43,162 nt of DNA from Bacteroidales bacterium (GTDB taxonomy: Bacteria; Bacteroidota; Bacteroidia; Bacteroidales; P3): positions 1 to 43,162 of the forward strand of contig JAFZFU010000030.1 of NCBI GenBank assembly GCA_017555745.1, written 5' to 3'. The notes under the pieces are model-generated. The model ran no database searches. It was not told the origin of the DNA and saw only the letters and a program-made list of their open reading frames with translations. Positions 8,072 through 16,276 of the stretch are shown piece after piece; the stretch's first letter is position 1; every line of letters starts with the position of its first letter. The position numbers and the translations under genes are program-made.

Positions 8072-9640
8072 CTATGTTGTTTTTTGCTCATTTGTTTCGT
8101 CGGCAACGGCGTCGGTATCATCGTCTGCTTTTTCTTCTGGAACAAACGGTATGTTGAGTTTTTCGTATGTCTCGCTCAAGGTTGCTTTATTGTCGGTAAT
8201 AACCAAAAGTTTATCGTTGACAAACAATTCGGTCTTTCCGGTAGGCACAAAGAATGTATCGTTTCTCTTAACCATAATAACCAAGGTGTTTTCGGGCATA
8301 CCCAAATTCATCAAATATCGCCCCCGGGTAAGTATAGTTTCATTGACTTCGATCTCGCTGACCTCGCTTTTTACATCTTCGGGAAGTTCTATATCAAAGT
8401 GTTTAGGCGTCTTTAACGGATCCGGTTTTTCCAACACTCCGAGCCATTTTGCCATAAGAGGCAACGATGTACCCTGTACGATAAGCGATACCAAAGTACA
8501 GAAAAAGACTATATTGAATATCAAACGTGCATGAGGAATACCTGCGGCAAGAGCCATAATAGCAAAAATAATTGGCACAGCGCCACGCAAACCACACCAC
8601 GAAAGGAATGCTTTGTCGCCGGCACTCATCTTACGGAATGGCAACAAAGTGATATAAACGCCCAACGGACGCGAGATAAATATCATAAGAAAACTGATTA
8701 TCAGACCGGGTATTATAATAGGAATAAGTTCGTGCGGATTTACCAACAGCCCCAACAACAAGAACATAAGCAACTGTGCCAACCACGAAATACCGTCGAA
8801 GAAACGCATGGTGGAACGTCTGTGTACCATACTGCTATTGCCTATAACCAAGCCCCCTATGTAGACCGCCAAATAGCCGTTACCTTTCATAAAATAGGTA
8901 ATAGAGAAGATAAATATACAACATGTAAATACCAAGATGGGGAACAACGAAGCATTATCTATTTTAAGTTTATTGATACCCCACACTAAAAGTTTTCCCA
9001 AGAAGTAACCCATTGCAGCACCTATAATCAACTGCATAAGTACGAACAAAATGGTTTGAAAAATATTGGGCATAGCATCTTGGCTTACTTTGAGAATATC
9101 TATAAAGGTAATGGTAAGAATATATGCCATAGGGTCGTTGCTACCACTCTCGAGTTCGAGCATCGGGCGAAGATTATTTTTTAAATGTAAATCCTTCGAC
9201 CGCAATATGGAAAAGACCGAAGCCGAATCAGTCGACGACATAGTGGCAGCCAGCAAAAGAGCAGTAATGAGACTTACGCCGAGCGAAGGATACAACTCGC
9301 CAAAAATCCACCATGTGGCCACGCCTGTAATGCCGGCGGTAAGCAACACCCCGATGGTGGCCAACAATAAGCCTTGCGACAACACGGGGCGAATATCAGA
9401 CATCTTGGTATCCATACCACCCGAAAACAATATTATACACAATGCCACAGTGCCCACCGATGTAGCCAATGTGGTACTTTGAAAATCAAAACCAAAACCA
9501 TCACTGCCGAAAAGCATACCCACTCCAAGGAAAAGCAACAACGAAGGAACACCCCAACGAGAGCCGGCTTTATCGGCCAAAATACTTACAAAAAACAATG
9601 CTGAAAGAATAAGTAGTAATAGTTCTATTTGCACATTCAT
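8072..9640 (-). CDS. CPA1-type K+/H+ (or Na+/H+) antiporter with TrkA-C domain
   Basis: A 522-residue membrane antiporter of the NhaP2/CvrA group. About twelve hydrophobic segments fill residues 1-390, and the family segment SSTDSASVF lies near 134-142 with LESGSNDP after it. A soluble TrkA-C-like domain (about 415-495) follows, which in this group senses ions or nucleotides and gates transport. The C-terminal tail is acidic. Family members exchange K+ or Na+ for protons in pH and volume control; the cation cannot be decided here. It is separated from the next gene downstream by 57 bp that contain a new -7 box, so it is probably its own unit. Confidence 0.9.
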   Translation of the reverse strand: MNVQIELLLLILSALFFVSILADKAGSRWGVPSLLLFLGVGMLFGSDGFGFDFQSTTLATSVGTVALCIILFSGGMDTKMSDIRPVLSQGLLLATIGVLLTAGITGVATWWIFGELYPSLGVSLITALLLAATMSSTDSASVFSILRSKDLHLKNNLRPMLELESGSNDPMAYILTITFIDILKVSQDAMPNIFQTILFVLMQLIIGAAMGYFLGKLLVWGINKLKIDNASLFPILVFTCCIFIFSITYFMKGNGYLAVYIGGLVIGNSSMVHRRSTMRFFDGISWLAQLLMFLLLGLLVNPHELIPIIIPGLIISFLMIFISRPLGVYITLLPFRKMSAGDKAFLSWCGLRGAVPIIFAIMALAAGIPHARLIFNIVFFCTLVSLIVQGTSLPLMAKWLGVLEKPDPLKTPKHFDIELPEDVKSEVSEIEVNETILTRGRYLMNLGMPENTLVIMVKRNDTFFVPTGKTELFVNDKLLVITDNKATLSETYEKLNIPFVPEEKADDDTDAVADETNEQKTT

Positions 9641-9731
9641 ATTATTTAGTTTTTTAGTTGATTTTATAGTTTTAATAACGCAGCAAAAAGAAATATATTG
9701 TTAAGTTGCTAATAAAAATTACACAATAAAG

Positions 9732-9789
9732 TTATAGGCAATGTAAAGCAACAAAGGCACAAGACATTATTTATGTCTTATGCCTATAA
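9732..9789. terminator. Nested hairpin 3' of the FISUMP-like lipoprotein gene
   Basis: The outer stem pairs TTATAGGCA (9732-9740) with TGCCTATAA (9781-9789). An inner hairpin pairs AAGACAT (9761-9767) with ATGTCTT (9773-9779). It lies 40 bp after the stop of the minus-strand lipoprotein gene. It lacks a strong T-run, so it may be a weak terminator or a 3'-end stabiliser. Confidence 0.45.
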
Positions 9790-9829
9790 CAAATAGGATT
9801 ACAAAGTGTTGTTTGGTTGCGGCGGACAA

Positions 9830-10462
9830 CTATTGAGTTACGGCTCTTATTTGCAATCCGTCATATCGTTGATAAGAATAAACACCTCTGTCCACCGATG
9901 AAAAATCCATGTAGTAAGATTTCTTATTATCATCGTCGTTAGGTGTCGAAGTCCAATAATAACCGAACTCGCTGTATCTATAGGTATCCACACTATGCTT
10001 CCAACCGGCAGCCGGAAGAAATATACTATTATCGCTTGGACCGGTTATCAAATAGCCATATTTACCGCCTTGAGTGGTCCATTTCCACGAACATTGTGTA
10101 GACAATTCTTCAAATTCGGCCTTAGTTGGCATACGCCATGTTCCGCCCCATTTGGCACGCACCACATCGTAGGCAAGGTCACCGGAGATATCCGACATAC
10201 CTTTGCCGTAGGTAGTAGAATAAATATCAGCATAATCGAGTTTAGTTTCCTTTTCGCCCCATGCATAATAACTACCACTATCAGACATCGACGAGGCTCC
10301 CACATTGCATGTAGCCCATTTTACACTTAGACCTAAATCCACATACTCGTGTCCGTTTACATAACCACTATCGGCAGAATCGTCGCCTTCTTTATCTTTA
10401 CAACTTATTGCAACTGTCGACAAAATCGCCAACATAATACATATTTTTATGTTCTTTATCAT
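9830..10462 (-). CDS. Lipoprotein with FISUMP-like domain
   Basis: The predicted 210-residue secreted lipoprotein starts at the ATG giving MIKNIKICIM; an upstream in-frame ATG at 10501 would place 13 charged residues before the signal peptide and is less likely. The lipobox ends at C21, followed by KDKEGDD, an acidic stretch like the Bacteroidetes surface-export signal. The mature part begins NGHEYVDLGLSVKWATCNVG and contains YYAWGE, WRMPTKAEFEEL, LPAAGW and YYWTST. This is the Fibrobacter-succinogenes-major-paralogous-domain pattern, common in surface proteins of Bacteroidales and of unknown function. It stands alone with long non-coding DNA upstream. No clear TAnnTTTG box was seen before it. 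Confidence 0.85.
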   Translation of the reverse strand: MIKNIKICIMLAILSTVAISCKDKEGDDSADSGYVNGHEYVDLGLSVKWATCNVGASSMSDSGSYYAWGEKETKLDYADIYSTTYGKGMSDISGDLAYDVVRAKWGGTWRMPTKAEFEELSTQCSWKWTTQGGKYGYLITGPSDNSIFLPAAGWKHSVDTYRYSEFGYYWTSTPNDDDNKKSYYMDFSSVDRGVYSYQRYDGLQIRAVTQ

Positions 10463-10501
10463 TTTATTTTTTGTTTTTAGTTTGCGGCTTCTTATTAGCA
10501 T

Positions 10502-11079
10502 TGACCACTATACAACGAAGCCTAAATAATTATATAGCGGTACCTTAGAGACAATAAACCATGTCCCTTGTTAATGTTAGTTAGTCTTCCTTCTCTAATT
10601 AGGTTTGCTCCTTTCTTTAAAGTGTTTTTAGAATCAGGTTGCATTCTTCGAAGAATTACTAATAAAAGCTTTTACCAGTTTTAAGCATCATGATGTAGTA
10701 CTACTTTTCTTTTACAATTTCACAACTGTTGAGATATTTAATGCTTACGTGTATAAGACCTAAAAAGCAGCAGAAAGGTTATTAATTAAACGTTAAAAGA
10801 AATAAAAAAATCCTCATCATCAACATTAAAGCATTTCCAAAACTTTACGCTTCAATAAACAGAAAACAATTAGTCACCGCTCCGAACTTTTGAAATAAGA
10901 TTCGAAAACAATATTAAGACATTTAGAAATTTAGCACATATTAACAGTAATCGATTTAACTCGCAGAAACGGATATTTATCCACAAGAAAATATTTTTAT
11001 AAAAATAAAGCAAGCAGAAAGAATTATCAGTATAACAAATTGATTATCAAGAATAGGTCATCCTCTAAAAAAATAAGCA
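10502..11079. other. Gene-free AT-rich stretch
   Basis: No credible reading frame, RNA gene or promoter match was found here. Small palindromes such as ATTCTTCGAAGAAT near 10645 are present but isolated. It may carry the promoter of the minus-strand lipoprotein gene, but no consensus box could be assigned. Confidence 0.5.
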
Positions 11080-11250
11080 AAGAGTACTTTTCACACTCCC
11101 CTCCCACTCTGTGATGGTATACCATGAAACTTACAACACCCCCTTGCGGGAGTTGCGACAGTATATCGCGATGATTTTTCTGCCTACTCGAGAGGGAAAC
11201 GACAGCTGATCGAGAGGAAATTTTCAATCTATCGAGATAGAAAAGCAACC
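11080..11250. other. Hairpin-rich candidate non-coding element
   Basis: This stretch is less AT-rich than its surroundings and full of symmetry. It has a perfect 12-bp palindrome ATGGTATACCAT (11114-11125), ATCGCGAT (11165-11172), and a minus-strand stem CTCCC-GCAA-GGGGG closed by a GNRA-type tetraloop (about 11140-11153). Three TCGAGA words follow at roughly 11189, 11212 and 11235. A 73-codon minus-strand frame crosses it but has no protein-like features. It lies upstream of the nucleoside-recognition gene's promoter, so it is not that gene's leader. It could be a small RNA, a repeat or a mobile-element remnant. Confidence 0.35.
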
Positions 11251-11380
11251 ACTATTTAACATTTAGATTTTTCCTTTAACATTTCAATATCCACTTATAA
11301 TAAAATAAGTGTTCTCCACCCCCAAATGGCAACAACGGTATTCGGATAAGATGAATATTTTAGAAGTCGACTAAAAATCG

Positions 11381-11388
11381 TATCTTTG
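11381..11388 (+). promoter_or_regulatory. -7 box TATCTTTG for the nucleoside-recognition gene
   Basis: A perfect TAnnTTTG match 30 bp before the ATG. The -33 region is weak; instead a small symmetric element around AGTCGACT sits just upstream (TTTTAG and CTAAAA flank it), which might be an operator. Confidence 0.6.
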
Positions 11389-11418
11389 CAAATCGAAAAT
11401 AAAACCAGAAACTAAGCA

Positions 11419-12402
11419 ATGAGCAACAACAACAAACTGAAATCCTTTGCATTGAGCATATTTAATCCATGGAAAAGAACTTGCAAAATATTGTTCAAAA
11501 TATTGATACCGATAAGTATTTTGATAAAAATATTACAAGAAACGGGAGGAATAAACTATGTAAGTAACTTTTTTGATCCGCTGATGCAGCTTATGGGATT
11601 GCCGGGCGAGATGGGTATAGTGTGGGCCAGCGCCATATTTGGCAATCTGTATGGAGGCTTGCTGGCATTCTATTCGTTGCAGGCCACCGTCAGCCTTACG
11701 GTAGCACAGGCGACTATACTTATGACAGCCTTACTTATAGCCCATTCGTTTTTAATGGAAGTGGTGGTGGTATACAAAGCCGGACTAAAATGGATACCGA
11801 TAGTATTGTTTCGATTAGGAATGGCGGTAGTGGTGGGTATATTTTTAAACTTCTTTTACTCAGCCACCAATCTGCTACAAGAGCCTGCCTCTCAAATAAT
11901 GACATTATCGGCACCTGCCGACCAAAGCATAACCGCTTGGATAATAAACGAACTTAAAAACTATATATCCATAGCCCTTATCATTTTAGCACTGATAACG
12001 GTTTTGGAGATACTGAAACGCATAGGTCTGATAGCAAAGCTGAACAAATTATTGGAACCGATACTTAACTTTATAGGCATGACATCGAAAATAGTACCAC
12101 TCACCATTATAGGTCTTACGCTTGGTTTGGCCTACGGCGGTGCCCTTATTATCGACGAAACCCGTGCCACAAGCATATCGAAGAAAGATATCTTTTATTC
12201 ATTACTGCTTATGTCGCTTTTCCATAGCATTATCGAAGACACAATGCTGGTGGCATCGGCCGGTGGCAACTGGAGTGGAATAGTATTGTTCAGGTTTGTT
12301 TTTGCCTTTATAACCACCGCAATTCTGATAAGAATAACGCGAAATTGGGACGATGCTAAAATGGATAAATATTTCACCCGAAAGAACTTTATCAAACAAT
12401 GA
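11419..12402 (+). CDS. Nucleoside-recognition (Gate) domain membrane protein
   Basis: A polytopic inner-membrane protein of 327 residues. Two copies of the Gate/nucleoside-recognition module (PF07670-like) can be seen: one around 20-150 with IFGNLYGGLLAFYSL, one around 180-315 with GLTLGLAYGGALIIDE. The same domain occurs in spore-maturation proteins SpmA/SpmB and in concentrative nucleoside transporters, but stand-alone members have no firmly assigned substrate. Conserved Gly-rich and His-containing stretches (AHSFLMEVVV, LFHSIIEDTML) match the family. The gene is alone on the plus strand with a good -7 box, and gcvH downstream has its own promoter. Confidence 0.82.
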   Translation: MSNNNKLKSFALSIFNPWKRTCKILFKILIPISILIKILQETGGINYVSNFFDPLMQLMGLPGEMGIVWASAIFGNLYGGLLAFYSLQATVSLTVAQATILMTALLIAHSFLMEVVVVYKAGLKWIPIVLFRLGMAVVVGIFLNFFYSATNLLQEPASQIMTLSAPADQSITAWIINELKNYISIALIILALITVLEILKRIGLIAKLNKLLEPILNFIGMTSKIVPLTIIGLTLGLAYGGALIIDETRATSISKKDIFYSLLLMSLFHSIIEDTMLVASAGGNWSGIVLFRFVFAFITTAILIRITRNWDDAKMDKYFTRKNFIKQ

Positions 12403-12459
12403 TAATCAAATACTTAAACCATCAACAAGAAAAAAAAGGCAAAAAGAAAGAAAAAAAAT

Positions 12460-12490
12460 TTTGATATACGCGAAAAAAAGTGTACTTTTG
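12460..12490 (+). promoter_or_regulatory. Promoter of gcvH
   Basis: TTTG (12460-12463), 19 nt, then TACTTTTG (12483-12490) is a full match to the Bacteroidetes housekeeping promoter. The start codon is at 12629, so the leader is about 130 nt. That leader is A-rich; no glycine-riboswitch architecture was recognised. Confidence 0.8.
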
Positions 12491-12628
12491 AAACGTGAAA
12501 TAAATAAATTACAAACAATAAAAACTGCAATAATAGTTTTGTAATCAAACACTAAGAGCAAAAGAACGAATAATGTTTTAGGGTGTTGTTTGCGAAAAAT
12601 TGTTGCAACTAAAAAAACAGAAAAAACA

Positions 12629-13015
12629 ATGAATATACCTGAAAATTTAAAGTATTCGAGCGATCACGAATGGATTAGAGTAGAAGGCGAAGTTGCATAC
12701 GTAGGTATTACAGATTTCGCACAACACGAATTAGGTGATATCGTATTTGTTGACATCACCACCGAAGGCGAAACTCTTGAAAAAGGAGAAGTATTCGGAA
12801 GTATAGAAGCAGTAAAAACCGTATCTGACGTATTATTGCCTGTAGGTGGCGAAATATTGGAAGTTAACGCTGCAGTTGGCGATAACGGTGAAGCTTCGTT
12901 GGTAAACAACGACCCATACGGCGAAGGTTGGTTAGTAAAAATTAAAATGACAAATCCTGCTGAATTAGACGAATTGTTAGATGCAGAAGCTTATCACAAC
13001 TTAATTGGTGCTTAA
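12629..13015 (+). CDS. gcvH: Glycine cleavage system H protein
   Basis: GcvH carries the lipoyl arm that shuttles the aminomethyl group between the P, T and L proteins of glycine cleavage. The 128-residue product matches the family in length. It starts at [16 protein letters not shown]; an in-frame upstream ATG at 12590 would add 13 Lys-rich residues with no family counterpart and is rejected. The lipoylated Lys is in IEAVKTVSD (about residue 63), in the usual ExVK context, and [12 protein letters not shown] is the family C-terminal motif. gcvT and gcvP are not in the window, so the gene is separate from its partners here. A full promoter precedes it and a strong terminator follows. Confidence 0.97.
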   Translation: MNIPENLKYSSDHEWIRVEGEVAYVGITDFAQHELGDIVFVDITTEGETLEKGEVFGSIEAVKTVSDVLLPVGGEILEVNAAVGDNGEASLVNNDPYGEGWLVKIKMTNPAELDELLDAEAYHNLIGA

Positions 13016-13041
13016 TAAAAGCCTCCAATAAGGATAAAAAA

Positions 13042-13076
13042 AGAGATAACATTGCTTGTATGTTATCTCTTTTTTA
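13042..13076. terminator. gcvH intrinsic terminator
   Basis: An 11-bp perfect stem, AGAGATAACAT (13042-13052) with ATGTTATCTCT (13060-13070), has a 7-nt loop and is followed by a T-run. It is preceded by an A-run, so it can also serve the convergent minus-strand gene ending at 13100. Confidence 0.93.
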
Positions 13077-13099
13077 TTATATGCGTGTCACCAACTTTG

Positions 13100-13672
13100 T
13101 CAAAACTGAAAAAAGACGTCTTCTTCTTTTTGTTTTTCCTTATCATTCTGTGCTCTCAAAGACTCAGATAAAAACTGCTGAATATCCAATAACAAAGCAT
13201 CTTTCAGAAAAACGGACAAGTTCTTTTTGAACTTTTTAAGTTTATTGTTTTTTGGAATATCTGTTTCATCAAATTCCATACTTTCGCACAAAAAGACACC
13301 CGGCATTTCGGAATATCTATCAATAATGCGTTTAGCGAAAGCAATGTGTTCGCTACCCAATATCAACAATATTGAATTATAATAGTCCACCGAACCATCT
13401 ATGAGTACATTATTGTATTTTGTTTGAATAAGAAAATAATGTAGTCTATACTCTTTATCAACGTACATATACAAAGGAAAAGGATAAGACTTTTGTTCGT
13501 CTTCTTTATAGTAATTAAAACCCGATTCTCGCGAAAGGTTTAGTTTAAAGATATTATTCAAATAGTAAACCAAACGATAACTTTCGCAATCGTGTTTCAA
13601 GCCTATAAACGACAATTCGTCTAATGATTCCGACGAAATGATAGCGTCATTTGTAACTTTCTTTTTTGCCAT
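13100..13672 (-). CDS. Probable IPExxxVDY-family protein
   Basis: A 190-residue soluble protein without signal peptide or membrane segment. The segment LIDGSVDYYNSILLILG (about 110-126) resembles the signature of the Bacteroidetes IPExxxVDY family, which also has the same arrangement of an N-terminal helical part and a central hydrophobic strand segment; the first half of the motif is poor. The C-terminal tail is rich in Lys, Glu and Gln. The family has no known function. It starts 5 bp after the GNAT gene, so it belongs to the same transcription unit, and it ends at the shared terminator with gcvH. Confidence 0.55.
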   Translation of the reverse strand: MAKKKVTNDAIISSESLDELSFIGLKHDCESYRLVYYLNNIFKLNLSRESGFNYYKEDEQKSYPFPLYMYVDKEYRLHYFLIQTKYNNVLIDGSVDYYNSILLILGSEHIAFAKRIIDRYSEMPGVFLCESMEFDETDIPKNNKLKKFKKNLSVFLKDALLLDIQQFLSESLRAQNDKEKQKEEDVFFQF

Positions 13673-13677
13673 AATAC

Positions 13678-14157
13678 TTACTCTTTTGCCATTTTTTTCA
13701 AATCATCGCCGGCCAAGCGATATATAGTCCAATCCTCCATAGGTAAAGCACCTATCGATTTGTAAAACTTTATCGATGACTCGTTCCAATCCAAGCACAC
13801 CCATTCCATGCGGCCACAATTACGCTCTACTGCCAAGGCGGCCAAATACTTCATCAACGCTTTGCCATAGCCCAAGCCTCTTTTTTCGGGAAGCACAAAA
13901 AGGTCTTCCAAATACAAGCCCTTACGTCCCACGAAAGTAGAGAAATTATGAAAATACAATGCAAAACCTACCGGATTTTCTTCTTCTTCGGCTATAACCA
14001 CTTCGGCTTTCTTTTCTACAAAAAGAGACTGATACAAGATTTCTTCTGTAGCCACTACTTCGTGCAAAAGTTTCTCGTATTCAGCCAATTTCCGTATAAA
14101 ATCTAATACCAAAGGGACATCGTTTTCGGTTGCCCGACGTATAACAAACCTTCCCAT
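13678..14157 (-). CDS. GNAT-family N-acetyltransferase
   Basis: A 159-residue cytosolic acetyl-CoA-dependent N-acetyltransferase. The acetyl-CoA-binding motif is LPEKRGLGYGKALMKYL (about 88-104), fitting Q/RxxGxG/A. The flanking strands FALYFHNFSTF and LEDLFVL, and the later WVCLDWNESSIKFYKSIGA, are typical of the spermidine/spermine (diamine) acetyltransferase-like branch. The substrate is unproven; polyamine or thialysine-like amines are possible. It lies 18 bp after a tiny lipoprotein gene and 5 bp before the IPExxxVDY-like gene. Confidence 0.9.
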   Translation of the reverse strand: MGRFVIRRATENDVPLVLDFIRKLAEYEKLLHEVVATEEILYQSLFVEKKAEVVIAEEEENPVGFALYFHNFSTFVGRKGLYLEDLFVLPEKRGLGYGKALMKYLAALAVERNCGRMEWVCLDWNESSIKFYKSIGALPMEDWTIYRLAGDDLKKMAKE

Positions 14158-14175
14158 AACTTGGTATTTATCTGT

Positions 14176-14307
14176 TTAATTTCTTGGACCTGTTGGGTGC
14201 GATGTTGCTGCTCCACGATAAGCAGGACATGTGCTTCTTGCGCAAGAGCTAAACAACAACATACCTACCATTAATAATCCTAATACTACAAATGTTTTTC
14301 TTTTCAT
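14176..14307 (-). CDS. 43-residue lipoprotein
   Basis: This short frame begins MKRKTFVVLGLLMVGMLLFS, a clear signal peptide, with lipobox Cys at residue 22 (FSSC) and a short polar mature part ending in SHPTGPRN. The mature peptide is only about 22 residues and has a second Cys (CPAY). Tiny lipoproteins of this kind are frequent in Bacteroidales and have no known function. It sits 18 bp ahead of the GNAT gene in the same orientation and is probably the first gene of that unit. Confidence 0.72.
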   Translation of the reverse strand: MKRKTFVVLGLLMVGMLLFSSCARSTCPAYRGAATSHPTGPRN

Positions 14308-14387
14308 CTTTAACTATTTTATTTATATCCTTAATATTATTTTATCTTCAGCGAGACAGTTACATAAACAACAAAAATCCTTTTTTA

Positions 14388-14413
14388 TTGTCTATGCCAC
14401 TAAAAATAGACAA
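14388..14413. terminator. Weak hairpin 3' of the dCMP-deaminase fusion gene
   Basis: TTGTCTA (14388-14394) pairs with TAGACAA (14407-14413), 8 bp beyond the stop codon of the minus-strand gene. There is no T-run after it, so it is only a possible terminator or 3' stabiliser. Confidence 0.3.
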
Positions 14414-14420
14414 ATATTAT

Positions 14421-15449
14421 CTATTGATTCTCGTATTTCTGCACTTCGTCGTAGAAGAATTCCAATTCGATGCCTGCCTGACGGAACATTTCTTCACTTT
14501 CTGCGCCCTTGTGATATTTACGTTCGCATACCACTCTTTTGATGCCGCAATTTATTATAAGCATCGCACAAGTTCTACACGGAGTCATTCGGCAATATAA
14601 GGTAGCGCCTTCCAATGCTATTCCACGTCGTGCGGCCTGGCAGATGGCGTTTTGTTCGGCATGAACGGTGCGTATGCAATGGTTTGAGATACTGCCATCG
14701 CTATGTATGGTTTTGCTGAAAAGGTGTCCCACCTCATCGCAATGTGGCAAGCCGGCAGGCGAACCCACATATCCTGTTACCAACACATGACGATTTTTCA
14801 CTATAACACATCCGCTTCGTCCTCTATCGCAAGTGGCACGCTTCGAAGCAGTATTGGCCAATTCCATAAAATACTCGTCCCACGATGGGCGTTTATACAT
14901 TATCTTGTCCAACACTTCTTCTATTTTTTTGTGTAAGTCTTCGAAATCGCCATCATTAGAGAACAGATAGTCGGCTTGCTCGATGCAGGCTTTAAGGTTT
15001 TGTTTGTTTGGGTCGTCGGATGTCATTTCGCGTTGTTCGTTGGCTATAAAAGTTTCGAACGACACATTATCCGTCGATGAGCCTCTTACAACTATACGCT
15101 CGTAACGCACCTTGGCATCGGCGTCGATGGCAAACAAATAGAAATTAGAATGCTTACGAAGTTCGCTTACCTCGAGTGGTGTGCGCACACTTTCGATGAT
15201 ACAATTCTTACCCGTTTCTTGTGCTTGCTTGTACAACTCGTCGGTTATATACGATGGCGAATGTTGCTTCCTTAAATCATTGCCCACAATAGTCATAGAG
15301 TCTCTGTTTACCGGCATACCTCTACGCTCTATTTCTTTGGTAATAAAATCGCGTACCGAAAAATGTACAAAACCTTTTTCTTTTACCAAATAATCGACTA
15401 TCGTACCCTTGCCGGCGCCCAGAGTTCCTGTTATTCCTATAGTTATCAT
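14421..15449 (-). CDS. P-loop kinase-like domain fused to dCMP deaminase
   Basis: A two-domain protein of 342 residues. Residues 1-180 form a P-loop nucleotide-kinase-like domain with Walker A GTLGAGKGT (8-16), resembling dephospho-CoA or adenylate kinase folds. Residues 188-342 are a deoxycytidylate deaminase domain with zinc-site HAE (263-265) and PCRTC (290-294); extra Cys and His pairs (C207, C214, H236-C237, H257-C258) may hold a second metal. dCMP deaminase makes dUMP for thymidylate synthesis. Stand-alone enzymes are about 150 residues, so the N-terminal domain is an addition. The ATG at 15449 is preferred over an upstream in-frame TTG at 15455. It follows purE by 15 bp and probably shares its promoter. 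A kinase-plus-deaminase layout is also known in anti-phage dCTP deaminases, but those are longer. Confidence 0.88.
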   Translation of the reverse strand: MITIGITGTLGAGKGTIVDYLVKEKGFVHFSVRDFITKEIERRGMPVNRDSMTIVGNDLRKQHSPSYITDELYKQAQETGKNCIIESVRTPLEVSELRKHSNFYLFAIDADAKVRYERIVVRGSSTDNVSFETFIANEQREMTSDDPNKQNLKACIEQADYLFSNDGDFEDLHKKIEEVLDKIMYKRPSWDEYFMELANTASKRATCDRGRSGCVIVKNRHVLVTGYVGSPAGLPHCDEVGHLFSKTIHSDGSISNHCIRTVHAEQNAICQAARRGIALEGATLYCRMTPCRTCAMLIINCGIKRVVCERKYHKGAESEEMFRQAGIELEFFYDEVQKYENQ

Positions 15450-15464
15450 ACGCAAACAAAAATA

Positions 15465-15974
15465 TTAATTTGTCTTGAAACGGAACTTTATTTCGGCCAA
15501 ATCTTTGTTGGCTTTTACTATCTTACCTTTAAGCCCTTGCTTATAAGCCACTACTTTTTCTTGCAATGCTTTATCGCCATTGGCCATTATCTGCATTGCC
15601 AACACGGCAGCGTTCAATGCACCATTTATAGCCACAGTGGCCACAGGTATACCCGGAGGCATCTGCATTATGGCAAAAGTAGCATCCAAGCCTTCGAGTA
15701 CACTACCTTTGATAGGCACCCCTATAACAGGCAGCGGTGTTTCGGCTGCTATAACACCCGGCAATGCTGCAGCCATACCGGCGCCGGCTATTATAACTTC
15801 TATACCTCGTGTGTGTGCATTCTTGGCAAACTCAACCACCTCGTCGGGTGTGCGATGTGCCGACAATGCATTTACTTCAAATGGTATCTCCATTTCATCA
15901 AAAAACTTACATGCACTTTCCATTACCGGCATATCCGAGGTGCTACCCATTATAATACTTACTCTTGGTGTCAT
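15465..15974 (-). CDS. purE: N5-carboxyaminoimidazole ribonucleotide mutase PurE
   Basis: PurE converts N5-CAIR to CAIR in de novo purine synthesis. The 169-residue length and motifs fit class I: GSTSDMP (10-16), SAHRTP (38-43, catalytic H40), GAGMAAALPGV (64-74) and LPVIGVPIK (81-89). A full promoter lies upstream and the kinase/dCMP-deaminase fusion gene follows after 15 bp, pairing a purine step with a pyrimidine-deoxynucleotide enzyme. purK is not in the window; purL lies 3.6 kb away under a separate promoter. Confidence 0.97.
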   Translation of the reverse strand: MTPRVSIIMGSTSDMPVMESACKFFDEMEIPFEVNALSAHRTPDEVVEFAKNAHTRGIEVIIAGAGMAAALPGVIAAETPLPVIGVPIKGSVLEGLDATFAIMQMPPGIPVATVAINGALNAAVLAMQIMANGDKALQEKVVAYKQGLKGKIVKANKDLAEIKFRFKTN

Positions 15975-16032
15975 ATTATTTTATATTGATTATCATTAAT
16001 TTATTTTATTTCGCGTTTATTATATCAGGCTA

Positions 16033-16064
16033 CAAAGGTACGTATTTTTTTTTGAAACATCAAA
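16033..16064 (-). promoter_or_regulatory. Promoter of purE and the deaminase fusion gene
   Basis: On the minus strand TTTG (16064-16061), 20 nt, then TACCTTTG (16040-16033) is a full Bacteroidetes promoter match. The leader before purE is about 50 nt and AT-rich. Confidence 0.82.
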
Positions 16065-16230
16065 ACCCGACTCAAAAAACAAACAATCTTACTCAAAAAA
16101 GCAAACTGACTACGCATGATAGTAGAAGTACTTATAACTTAATATAAATAGCTATAATACTTCTATCTCATTATATTTTAAAATAATAACTAATTGGCAA
16201 ACAGATTATTTTATCCTCATTAGACTATAT

Positions 16231-16276
16231 AGAATAAAGGCTATAATTAGACAATTTACAATTACAGCCTTATTCT
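16231..16276. terminator. Imperfect hairpin abutting a lipoprotein gene stop
   Basis: AGAATAAAGGCT (16231-16242) pairs with AGCCTTATTCT (16266-16276) with a one-base bulge, and TAATT/AATTA extends the stem inward. Its 3' arm touches the stop codon of the minus-strand gene. There is no downstream T-run, so termination may be weak. Confidence 0.5.

Noticed and set aside
11027..11248. 73-codon minus-strand frame in the long gap
   Set aside because: Coincides with palindromes and hairpins, lacks a promoter and any family signal; treated as a structured non-coding element.
12491..12628. Glycine riboswitch before gcvH
   Set aside because: The leader is A-rich and shows no paired aptamer architecture or terminator stem.
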